A stretch of 64,000 nucleotides of DNA from DATAOG01 sp963782885 (GTDB lineage Bacteria; Pseudomonadota; Alphaproteobacteria; Geminicoccales; Geminicoccaceae): NCBI GenBank assembly GCA_963782885.1, contig CAWALL010000005.1, forward strand, positions 1-64,000, in the 5' to 3' direction. The position numbers and the translations under genes were made by a program. The notes beneath the pieces were generated by a model. It saw nothing but the letters and a program-made list of their open reading frames with translations, had not been told where the DNA came from and ran no database searches. This document shows positions 55,356-62,762 of this stretch, piece after piece; position 1 is the first letter of the stretch; each line of letters starts with the position of its first letter.

Positions 55356-56905
55356 AGTGCTGGCTCATGTATCCCGAGCGCGATTTCGAGCTGCGTTATG
55401 TCGGGCTGGTTCGCGGGCGTGACTTCGAGTTCGAGCGGCAGCGCGAACTGCCCGCCAATCGGGCCGTCCTGGTCCAGGATCTGGAGCTGCAGACGCTGTT
55501 CGACGCCATGGCCGGCGGCGACGGTTTTCTGTTCGAAGTGGCGAGCAGCGCAATTCTCCTCGGCGCGAAGGGCGGGGTCGAGACCATCCGCTATCGGCAG
55601 GCGATCCTCAAGGACTGCCTGAACAACCGGGCGATCGTGCGCGAGATCTACGCGCTGGCGCTGGAAGCGGTGACCCGCGAGCGCAAAGAGCATTTTGGCG
55701 TCTTCGGCAACTCACCGGGCACCACGCTCCATCGCGCGGTCGAGATCCTGCAGATGTTCGTCGAGATGCTGAAGCGCCTGCGGAGCATCGGGCGCGCCGA
55801 GGCGAGGGAATTTACATCCGACGGCTTTGCGCGCTTTTTCGCGATGCTGGAGCGCGAGCTCGGCGACGACTATTTCGCGACCATCGAAGGGCAGCTGAAG
55901 GAGCTGAAATTCCGGCAAGGCGTATTGATCAGCGCGGAACTGGGCAAGGGCGGCAGCGGCGGCAACTACGTGCTGCGCGAGCCGCGGGAGCGCGACCGCG
56001 ACTGGCTGGCCTGGCTCCTGGCGCCGAGGGTGCAAAGCCACACCTTGCAGATCCATCCGCGCGACCAGGCCGGTGGCCGGGCGCTGATGGAGCTCCGGGA
56101 CCGCGGGCTCAACCTCGTCGCCAATGCCGTCGCCCAGTCCGCCGACCACATCCTGAGCTTCTTGCGCATGCTGCAGACCGAGCTCGCGTTCTACATCGGT
56201 GCGGTCAACCTGCACGAAAAGCTCGAGCAGCTCGACGAGCCCAGCGCCTTCCCGGAGCCGGCCGCGCCCGGCGAGCGGCGTTTCGCCTGCACCGGGCTCT
56301 ACGACCTGTGCCTGGCCCTGACCGTGAACCAGCGGGTCGTCGGCAACGACGTCAACGCCGATCACAAGGACCTCGTGATCATCACCGGCGCCAATCAGGG
56401 CGGCAAGTCGACCTTCCTGCGCAGCGTCGGGGTCGCCCAGCTGATGATGCAATGCGGCCTGTTCGTCGCCGCCAAGGCATTCTCCTCCAGCCTCTGCGAC
56501 GGTCTGTTCACGCACTACAAGCGGCAGGAGGACGAGGCGCTGCGGAGCGGCAAGTTCGACGAGGAGCTGAGCCGGATGAGCCAGATCGTCGACCACCTGA
56601 CGCCCCGCGCCATGGTCCTGTTCAACGAATCCTTCGCCGCGACCAACGTCCGGGAAGGCTCGGAGATCGGCACCCAGATCGTCACCGCCCTGTTGGAGCA
56701 CGGCGTCCGGGTCTTGTTCGTCACCCATCTGTACGAATTCGCCCATGGCTTCCGCGAGAAGAACATGGACAACGTCATGTTCCTGCGAGCCGACCGGCGC
56801 GAGGATGGCGTCAGGACGTTCAAGCTGACCGCAGGCGAACCCTTGGACACGAGTTTCGGCCCGGATCTGTACCGGAAAATCTTCGGCGCCGAGGCCGCGG
56901 ATTGA
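55352..56905 (+). CDS. Divergent MutS-family ATPase, second of a tandem pair
   Basis: This 517-residue protein has the same build as its neighbour: an N-terminal helical core and a C-terminal MutS ATPase with Walker A GANQGGKS at 346-353. At the Walker B position it reads MVLFNESFAATN (N425-E426), again N-E and not D-E, followed by EIGTQIVTALLEHGVRVLFV. The two proteins are clearly different, so a heterodimer like eukaryotic MutS homologues is possible. Domain I is absent. Translational coupling (ATGA) implies fixed stoichiometry. An ATP-dependent ligase faces it across 43 bases. Confidence 0.8.
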   Translation: MKCWLMYPERDFELRYVGLVRGRDFEFERQRELPANRAVLVQDLELQTLFDAMAGGDGFLFEVASSAILLGAKGGVETIRYRQAILKDCLNNRAIVREIYALALEAVTRERKEHFGVFGNSPGTTLHRAVEILQMFVEMLKRLRSIGRAEAREFTSDGFARFFAMLERELGDDYFATIEGQLKELKFRQGVLISAELGKGGSGGNYVLREPRERDRDWLAWLLAPRVQSHTLQIHPRDQAGGRALMELRDRGLNLVANAVAQSADHILSFLRMLQTELAFYIGAVNLHEKLEQLDEPSAFPEPAAPGERRFACTGLYDLCLALTVNQRVVGNDVNADHKDLVIITGANQGGKSTFLRSVGVAQLMMQCGLFVAAKAFSSSLCDGLFTHYKRQEDEALRSGKFDEELSRMSQIVDHLTPRAMVLFNESFAATNVREGSEIGTQIVTALLEHGVRVLFVTHLYEFAHGFREKNMDNVMFLRADRREDGVRTFKLTAGEPLDTSFGPDLYRKIFGAEAAD

Positions 56906-56948
56906 CCGCCGGCGGCGGCCGCACCGCGCTTTGCGGCCAGGGCCCCGC

Positions 56949-58499
56949 TCAGCCGGGTCCGCCCTGGCGCGCGAACAGGGCGCGGACGGTCTCGATCGTA
57001 TCGGCCTCTGCCGCCCGCTTGTCCGGGCGGTAGGCCTTGACCCGCGCGAACCGGAGTGCCAAGCCGCCCGGATAGTGCGGGCTCGCCTGCAGGTCGTTGT
57101 AGGCGATCTCGACCACCAGCTCCGGCCGCACGTAGACCGTATGGTCGTCGCGCCCGATCTCGAGCCCGAGCAGCCTCTCGGTCTGCCAGGCGAGCATCTG
57201 GTCGGTCAGCCCCTTGAACGTCTTTCCCAACATCACGAACCCGTTCGCGGCCGGATCGTAGGCCCCGAGGTGCAGGTTCGAGAGCAACCCGCGCCGCCGG
57301 CCGTGGCCCCATTCGGCCGCCAGGATCGCGAGATCGAGCGTGTGCGCCTGCTTGACCTTGAGCCAGCCCGCCCCCCGCCGGCCGGCCTCGTAGGGCGCAT
57401 CGAGCGCCTTGGCCATCGCCCCCTCGTGGCCCTGCTCGAGCGCGCCTTTGACGAATTTTTCCGCGACCTCAAGCTCGCTCGTGACGATCCGCGGAATCCG
57501 TAACTCGCCCGGCAGCGCGGCATCGAGCGCTGCGACCCGCTCGCGCCCGGGCCGGTCGATCAGCGTCTCGCCGTCGAGCGCCAGCGCATCGAAGAAAAAA
57601 CACCGCAGCGGCAGCTGCGCCCGCATCGCCTCGACGTCGAGCTTGCGCCCGAACCGGCGCATCGTGACCTGGAACGGCTGCGGCCGGCCATCGGCACGGA
57701 GCGCGATCGCCTCCCCGTCCAGGATCAGCTCGGGCACGGGCAACCCGCGGGTGACCTCGACGATCTCCGGCACCGCCGCCGTCACCTCGTTGAGCTTGCG
57801 GGTGAACACCCGGACCTCGTCGCCCCTTTTATGGACCTGGATGCGCGCGCCATCGAGCTTCCACTCGAACGCCGCCGCGCCGAGGCGCGCGAGCGCATCC
57901 CCGGCATCCTCGGCCGGCTGCGCCAGCATCGGCTGCACCGGCCGGAACAGCTCGATCGCAAACCGCGCCAGCCCGGCCGCCCCTTCGCCCAGCGCCGCCT
58001 CGGCCACGACCCCGAGATCGCCCGCCAGCATCACCGCCCGCCGCACGTCCGCCGCCGGCAACCCCGCCGCCTTGGCGACCGCCTCGACCATCACCCCCTC
58101 GAGCGCCCCCTGCCGCAGTTCGCCGACCAGCAGCCGCACCAGAAAATCCTGTTCCCCCAGCGTCGCCCGCCCGAACACTTTCCTCAGTTCGCGCAACCGC
58201 TCCCCCGCCGCCCCTTTTCCCCGGATTGCCAGCAGCCGCTCGAACGCCGCATCGACCTCGGCCAGCGTCAGCGTCGGCTCGGCCGCCGCTGGCTCGGCCC
58301 GAGCCTCGCGCAACTGGGAAAAACCGATCCCGATCCGCCCCTGCCGCGGCACCCCGGTCAACAACCCGACCGCGACCCGCGCCTGATAGGGCCCGGCCTG
58401 CCGCAGGGCCTCCGCCAGATGCCCGATCTTGACCAGCCGCCCGCCCACCTCGGTCACCCGCGCCGAGGTCTCCACGATCTCGTTCAGCCGCATGTTCAT
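56949..58499 (-). CDS. ATP-dependent DNA ligase
   Basis: This 516-residue ligase resembles the actinobacterial LigB and archaeal type. It has an N-terminal DNA-binding domain, then motif I EWKLDGARIQ with the AMP-accepting lysine K214, followed by VFTRKLNEVT and motif III-like FFFDALALDGE. The motif IV/V region EGAMAKALDAPYEAGRRGAG is followed by GWLKVKQ and a C-terminal OB domain. It is separate from the essential NAD-type ligase. It converges on the MutS-like pair, which suggests a repair locus. Confidence 0.9.
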   Translation of the reverse strand: MNMRLNEIVETSARVTEVGGRLVKIGHLAEALRQAGPYQARVAVGLLTGVPRQGRIGIGFSQLREARAEPAAAEPTLTLAEVDAAFERLLAIRGKGAAGERLRELRKVFGRATLGEQDFLVRLLVGELRQGALEGVMVEAVAKAAGLPAADVRRAVMLAGDLGVVAEAALGEGAAGLARFAIELFRPVQPMLAQPAEDAGDALARLGAAAFEWKLDGARIQVHKRGDEVRVFTRKLNEVTAAVPEIVEVTRGLPVPELILDGEAIALRADGRPQPFQVTMRRFGRKLDVEAMRAQLPLRCFFFDALALDGETLIDRPGRERVAALDAALPGELRIPRIVTSELEVAEKFVKGALEQGHEGAMAKALDAPYEAGRRGAGWLKVKQAHTLDLAILAAEWGHGRRRGLLSNLHLGAYDPAANGFVMLGKTFKGLTDQMLAWQTERLLGLEIGRDDHTVYVRPELVVEIAYNDLQASPHYPGGLALRFARVKAYRPDKRAAEADTIETVRALFARQGGPG

Positions 58500-58610
58500 G
58501 GCGATCTGCGCCCCGCCGTCTGACCAAAAACGGCAAAGCCTAGCGGAAGCTGCGAGTCTCGTCCCGGCTCCGCGACATCGCCTTGACCGCTGCGGGGAAG
58601 CGGCTTAGCT

Positions 58611-58695
58611 AGGCGCTCTAGGCATGTGGATCAAGCGGTAGAGCAGCTGGCTCTTAGTCAGCGGGTCCAAGGTTTTTGTCCTTGTGCGCCCACCA
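58611..58695 (+). other. Degenerate tRNA-Lys (CTT), probable island boundary
   Basis: From GGTAGAGCAGCTG to the CCA at 58695 the sequence follows tRNA-Lys: anticodon stem-loop GCTGG-CTCTTAG-TCAGC (anticodon CTT), T-stem CAAGG/CCTTG and acceptor 3' strand TGCGCCC. The T-loop is TTTTTGT where TTCGAAT is expected, the D-arm is broken, and the 5' acceptor (AGGCGCT) has mismatches and about nine extra bases. It is therefore a pseudo-tRNA. It sits exactly where the low-GC toxin-antitoxin island begins. Confidence 0.7.
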
Positions 58696-58862
58696 ATAAA
58701 TCAAGGGATTAGAATAACACTATATGGCCTGTTCTTTGTTCATGCCCATGTCGTGTCCGGAGGTGAAGTCGCCAAGGGGCGCATTAGTCTCTTCACGAAT
58801 TGCCAATCGGTTCGTCCAGGGGGTAAGCTGGTACCAGCGGCCCACCCGCAAGACAGGCGATC

Positions 58863-59540
58863 ATGAAGCTCGATCTGAGAAGACCCATCCTCGTTCTAGC
58901 CGGTGCCTGGAACCCCGCCATCTTTCAGCCCGGGTGGATCGCCCGGCACGTTTTCGGTATACCTGTGGGTGACGAGCTCGAGTTCACCGTCGTGCAGATG
59001 GCTGGAGATGAGCAGCAAAGGCAGGCTCTCTACGCGCAGGATGTTGGCATATCGGTTTCCCTGAGGCGACTTGAGGTTTTTGCAACCGATGCGAGCAAAT
59101 CAGCATTCCATGCAGTCGAGGGTGTGGTTGTGAAGATTTTCGATCTGCTTCCTCACACGCCCATCTCGGCATATGGTGTGAATTTTTCGCTCATTGAAGA
59201 ACATCCGTCACCCGGTATGTTGAAGAAAATTAGAAGCTACGACGCTTTGGAAGGGTGTTTTGATGTTACCCAAGAGACCATTGTTACTAGGATTAACTTC
59301 GAGCCTGCAGTTCAGTTAAATCTACAAAGGAATACGGACGGTTCGGTTGTTACATTTGACTTCAACTTTCATCGGGCCGGGGCAGTTGACGTTTTAGTCG
59401 GAACAATACCTGGTGAGCTTCAAAAGCGAATAGAACAATCCATGCGCATCATGGAAGATGTTTACGGACTTGCAAGTTATGATGTGCTGACGCATAAATT
59501 CGATGGTAACCAAGAACAACAAGAGAGTGGAACAAAATGA
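58863..59540 (+). CDS. Unknown protein, first gene of the RES toxin operon
   Basis: This 225-residue protein of unknown function has lower GC than the surroundings. It opens with RRPILVLAGAWNPAIFQPGW and contains DLLPHTPISAYGVNFSLIEE and a C-terminal LVGTIPGELQKRIEQSMRIM. The layout vaguely recalls TIGR04255-type accessory proteins, but I would not assign it. No signal or membrane segment is seen. It overlaps the next gene by four bases (ATGA), so it is translated with the antitoxin gene. Confidence 0.6.
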   Translation: MKLDLRRPILVLAGAWNPAIFQPGWIARHVFGIPVGDELEFTVVQMAGDEQQRQALYAQDVGISVSLRRLEVFATDASKSAFHAVEGVVVKIFDLLPHTPISAYGVNFSLIEEHPSPGMLKKIRSYDALEGCFDVTQETIVTRINFEPAVQLNLQRNTDGSVVTFDFNFHRAGAVDVLVGTIPGELQKRIEQSMRIMEDVYGLASYDVLTHKFDGNQEQQESGTK

Positions 59541-60400
59541 TGATTAGCATCGCTATGGCTCACGTGAGTGAGTCAAAAGTATTCCTCTCGGGCGAATTGC
59601 CTCGAATTTCTGAGGATACGTCATCGAGGCGTGTTCACAATCTTCCAGGGGGCAGCTGGACAAGCGGCGTGACTGGGGTGTTCGTCGAACTAAGTAAGTC
59701 GGTGATCGTAAAATTGCCATTCAATGAGCGCGTCAGCCCCGCCCCTAACACGTCAAACGCGATTGATGTGCTGGCGGGAAGCATAAACGGTGTCCTAGTG
59801 CAGCGACGCAACCGGACGAATTACGGCGCTTGGGTTGGTCGGACCGGACTTGGTCCGCGCCTCCAGTTTCGCCCGGCTGGGTCTACCCTGGTGGTGGCAA
59901 AACAACTTGTACCATTTGCACTAGTCACTGAAAGTGTTGGTACCGGATTGGGCACGAACTACGTGAGCCACATCGACGTAGAATTGGAAGAATTTATTGC
60001 TCCGCTTCCACGCCTCGATCAGAGGCTGGCGGCGCGTCAGAGGGCATTGCTGGAGCGTGCTGGGGTCGGGCTCACCATCACTCAGGTCGCGCAACGCTTG
60101 AACGTGTCCGAGCAAGACGTGGACGAACTCCGGGCCGCCAATCGTCTCCTCGCGGTGCCTAATCCAGACGGCGAGACCTGGGCCTATCCGGCCTGCCAGT
60201 TGGAGAGTTCGAAAATCGTGCCAGGCTTGGCGGAGGTGCTCTCTGATTTTCCGGTCAAGAGCGCGTGGACTCGGCTGTACGTGCTAATCGGCGAAGACCC
60301 GGCGCTCGGAGGGCGAACGCCGATCGAGGCCCTTAGGAATGGCGATCTCGATATGGTACGCGAGATCGTGAGCGGTTACGGCGAGCAGGGTGGCGCCTGA
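59537..60400 (+). CDS. Antitoxin-like protein with Xre/MbcA/ParS-type C-terminus and an extra N-terminal domain
   Basis: This protein has 287 residues, about twice a normal RES-partner antitoxin. Residues 170-287 carry a helix-turn-helix-like segment (LTITQVAQRLNVSEQDVDEL) and a toxin-binding tail (VPGLAEVLSDFPVKSAWTRL, then GGRTPIEALRNGDLDMVREI), as in DUF2384-related antitoxins. Residues 1-150 are unrecognised and beta-rich, and their DNA is lower in GC; GC rises near base 60000. It overlaps the toxin gene by 11 bases. Function: neutralise and probably repress with the RES toxin; role of the extra domain is unknown. Confidence 0.72.
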   Translation: MMISIAMAHVSESKVFLSGELPRISEDTSSRRVHNLPGGSWTSGVTGVFVELSKSVIVKLPFNERVSPAPNTSNAIDVLAGSINGVLVQRRNRTNYGAWVGRTGLGPRLQFRPAGSTLVVAKQLVPFALVTESVGTGLGTNYVSHIDVELEEFIAPLPRLDQRLAARQRALLERAGVGLTITQVAQRLNVSEQDVDELRAANRLLAVPNPDGETWAYPACQLESSKIVPGLAEVLSDFPVKSAWTRLYVLIGEDPALGGRTPIEALRNGDLDMVREIVSGYGEQGGA

Positions 60401-61025
60401 TCCTGACGCCGATCCGGCCCCGCCCTTACCACCAGCGGATTTGCCGCGACGGTCGCTCCCGATTGAGGAAAAGCCGGCTGGCACATCATGGTGGCGGCTC
60501 CACCGCCTTACTTATGAGCCGCTGTTCTTCGGCCCTCGTCCAGGCGACCCACCTAAAGGTCGTTTCGACGCCCCAGATGGCTCCTTCACCATATGCTACC
60601 TAGGCGCTTCCTCGGAAGCGAGCTTTGCGGAGGCCTTTCTTCGCGGGCGCGGTGGCATCTTCGAGGATCGCGACCTTATATCACGTGCCTTTAGTGAGAT
60701 CGAGAGTACACAGCCGCTTCGCATGGCCCAGCTGCATGGGGCGGGCCTACTGAGCATCGGTGCGACCGCCGCGATCGCCAGCGGTCCGTATAAAGCATCG
60801 CGCCTTTGGTCGGTCGCGCTGCATAGTCACCCCGACCGGCCAGACGGCATTTCTTATCGTGCTCGACATGACGACGATACGCTGTGCGCGGCGATCTACG
60901 AGCGCGCCAAGGCGAAGCTGGTCACGCGGAGCACCGAGCCTATGTTACACGACCTCGACCGGCTGAGGCGGTTGTCTCAGCGTTATGGCGTTGCAATAGT
61001 GATCGGAGGCGTTCCCCTCGCGTGA
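60390..61025 (+). CDS. RES-domain toxin
   Basis: The RES toxins studied so far (MbcT, ParT) have an ADP-ribosyltransferase-like fold; MbcT degrades NAD+ and ParT modifies PRPP synthetase. In this 211-residue protein, the family landmarks are WWRLHRL (Arg), FDAPDGSFTICYLGASSEAS (Tyr and Ser regions), and DGISYRARHDDDTLCAAIYE with the conserved RAR/H segment. The GTG start at 60390 lies inside the antitoxin gene, so production is tied to it. A PRPP synthetase gene exists at 34.7 kb, a possible but unproven target. Confidence 0.82.
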   Translation: MAPDPDADPAPPLPPADLPRRSLPIEEKPAGTSWWRLHRLTYEPLFFGPRPGDPPKGRFDAPDGSFTICYLGASSEASFAEAFLRGRGGIFEDRDLISRAFSEIESTQPLRMAQLHGAGLLSIGATAAIASGPYKASRLWSVALHSHPDRPDGISYRARHDDDTLCAAIYERAKAKLVTRSTEPMLHDLDRLRRLSQRYGVAIVIGGVPLA

Positions 61026-61034
61026 TCTTCGTAT

Positions 61035-61083
61035 CAGGAAAAGGTGTCACAGGAAAAGGTGTCAGTCACAGGAAAAGGTGTCA
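61035..61083. repeat. Three copies of a 15-bp direct repeat
   Basis: CAGGAAAAGGTGTCA occurs at 61035-61049, 61050-61064 and 61069-61083. It begins 10 bases after the RES stop, between two convergent genes. Similar AAGGTGTCAGGAATTC-type sequences occur at ends of small mobile elements. It could be a transposon-end scar. Confidence 0.7.
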
Positions 61084-61113
61084 GGAATTCTGGAGTAGGC
61101 CGCCAGAGAAGCA

Positions 61114-61362
61114 TCAGGCAGCGATGCCATGGGCGATCCGATGGAGCAGCTCCTGGACCGCCCGCGCGCCGGGCTCGCTGTCGAGGAGGTCGATCGGGCG
61201 GCGGTCGCCAAGGGCCGAGGTCGGCCGACCCATCCAAGCCTCGGCCTTTTCCCGGTCGGCGAACGTTTCCTCGGCCAATGCCGTCACCGAAGCGACCCGC
61301 GCCGTCCGTTCCTCGGAAGCCGAGCCCCCTTCTGCTGTCCCTTCGCAATCCGCCGCACCCAT
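61114..61362 (-). pseudogene. DUF2384 (Xre/MbcA/ParS) antitoxin C-terminal fragment
   Basis: From an ATG at 61362 it gives 82 residues that match the toxin-binding domain: ARVASVTALAEETFADREKA, then EAWMGRPTSALGDRRPIDLL and ARAVQELLHRIAHGI. The HTH domain usually before it is missing. It lies on the strand opposite to the RES operon and has no RES gene downstream; the repeat block at 61035-61083 sits there. It is probably the broken antitoxin of a second system. Confidence 0.7.
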
Positions 61363-62329
61363 CCGGCTCTCCTCAGCAAGCTGCCGACAGAGTTTGAGCG
61401 TCTTGCCGCCACACGGCAAGGCTCCTCCGTCAACCCTCACAGCTCAAGACCCTACACCACCCGGCCGCGATGGGTACCAACGCGTTGGTCAGGGTCTTCG
61501 GGGGGTCGAGGGGCCGCGCAAGCCATCGCCAATTGGCCTCGATGCTTGTGGTCGAGGAAGACCCTCTGCCCGAGTTTCGCAGCGACATCGCTCGTGACCT
61601 CGTGCGCGTGTTCTGATGGCCCGCTCGACGCTGGCCGATCGCGCCGCCGGCACATGCTCGAGGCGATCGCCAGCAGCGGGACCTTCGCGGCGCTGCAGGA
61701 CCTTCTTCGCGAGTATGCTCCGCCCGATCGTCCATAAAGCGCGCTCTTGCGCCGGGTATGCGTCGAATTTGCCGCATCTGGTAACCCATTGATTTTGCGC
61801 AATTCGTTCGAACGGCCTCGGTCGGCGCCTTCTGCCCCGACTCGGGCGGCGACCGGCGAAATTGGCGGATTTCCTTGGTTTTAGCCGACTCAACCGACAT
61901 CAACGAAGGTTGATCCGCGCCTCCAGATTCGGTTTACTTGCAATGACATGACGCATGATATCGAAAAAATTGCGCCACTGTCAGATTAAGATGCGACGCC
62001 GATGCGACACTTCCGTGCGCTCGCAAATGGAAATTGGCAATCCGCATTTGCCGCTGATCTTGGTAGCGGGATGCGAGTTCGACCGTGGCCGAGTTATCTG
62101 GTGCCCGGCGGCGACACGCAGGCGGGTTGTACAGGTCAAAGGCAGCGGTCTGTCTTGAGGCTCTTCTTGCCTCTGCGGGTCGTAACGGACCCTCTGAGGG
62201 ATGTCGCTCTGGGGCAAGATTGATCGGGGTTGATCCGCGCACCGGCCTGCGGGACGGGGCGGCGGGAGAAGCCCATGACGGGCCCGGGCTCCGGTGGTAA
62301 AGGGAGCGGAGGCGAGCGGGGAGTGGGGC
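61363..62329. other. Gene-poor stretch with an unassigned short ORF and small repeats
   Basis: I find no convincing gene. Plus-strand reading around 61540-61615 gives LVVEEDPLPEFRSDIARDLV then stops; it resembles nothing I can name. A small hairpin ATCAAC-GAAG-GTTGAT is at 61899-61914, and GTTGATCCGCGC appears both there and near 62229. It may be the right end of the island. Confidence 0.4.
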
Positions 62330-62539
62330 ATGCCGTTCTGGCAGAAGCTGGTGATCACCGTGGTCGCGATGCTCGCGACCAGCTTCGTGGTCGGGCTGAT
62401 CTGGGCGAACCTTCTGGGCTTCGCGCTGCCGAGCTACGTCGCCGGCATGATCGGCGGCCTGACCGCGCTGCCGGTCTGGGAGTTCCTGCGCCGGGTCGGG
62501 CCCAAGCGGGCGAAATCCGAGCCGCAGACCGGGTCATGA
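62330..62539 (+). CDS. Small membrane protein
   Basis: This is a 69-residue protein with two hydrophobic helices (LVITVVAMLATSFVVGLIWA; FALPSYVAGMIGGLTALPVW) and a basic C-terminus. GGAG is nine bases before the ATG. The next tiny ORF overlaps its stop (ATGA), as in an operon. No family is recognised. Confidence 0.5.
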   Translation: MPFWQKLVITVVAMLATSFVVGLIWANLLGFALPSYVAGMIGGLTALPVWEFLRRVGPKRAKSEPQTGS

Positions 62540-62703
62540 AGCGGGACAAGCCCGGGCAGCCGCCGCCGCAGACCAAGGCGCCGCCTCCGGTTGCCCGGGA
62601 AAAAGGACGGAGCGCGAGCCCGAACCCGAAGCTCGCGGACCAGACCCGCAAGGTGCTGGGCAAGCATTACGCCAGCAAGTACCGGACGACCCGCCGCGGC
62701 TGA
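62536..62703 (+). CDS. Small basic protein
   Basis: This is a 55-residue, proline- and lysine-rich protein (MKRDKPGQPPPQTKAPPP ... VLGKHYASKYRTTRRG). Overlap with the preceding membrane protein gene supports translation. Its charge suggests nucleic-acid or membrane contact, but no function can be given. Low-complexity sequence makes this a weak call. Confidence 0.4.
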   Translation: MKRDKPGQPPPQTKAPPPVAREKGRSASPNPKLADQTRKVLGKHYASKYRTTRRG

Positions 62704-62762
62704 GCGTTTCCGCCGCTGGCCGGCTCGTGCTAGACCCTGGTTCGTGACCAGCGGAGGCGAAG

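Noticed and set aside
58611..58695. Functional tRNA-Lys
   Set aside because: The T-loop lacks the TTC-purine-A core, the D-arm does not pair, and the acceptor stem has mismatches and extra bases.
61035..61083. CRISPR array
   Set aside because: There are only three 15-bp units, with spacers of zero and four bases and no cas genes.
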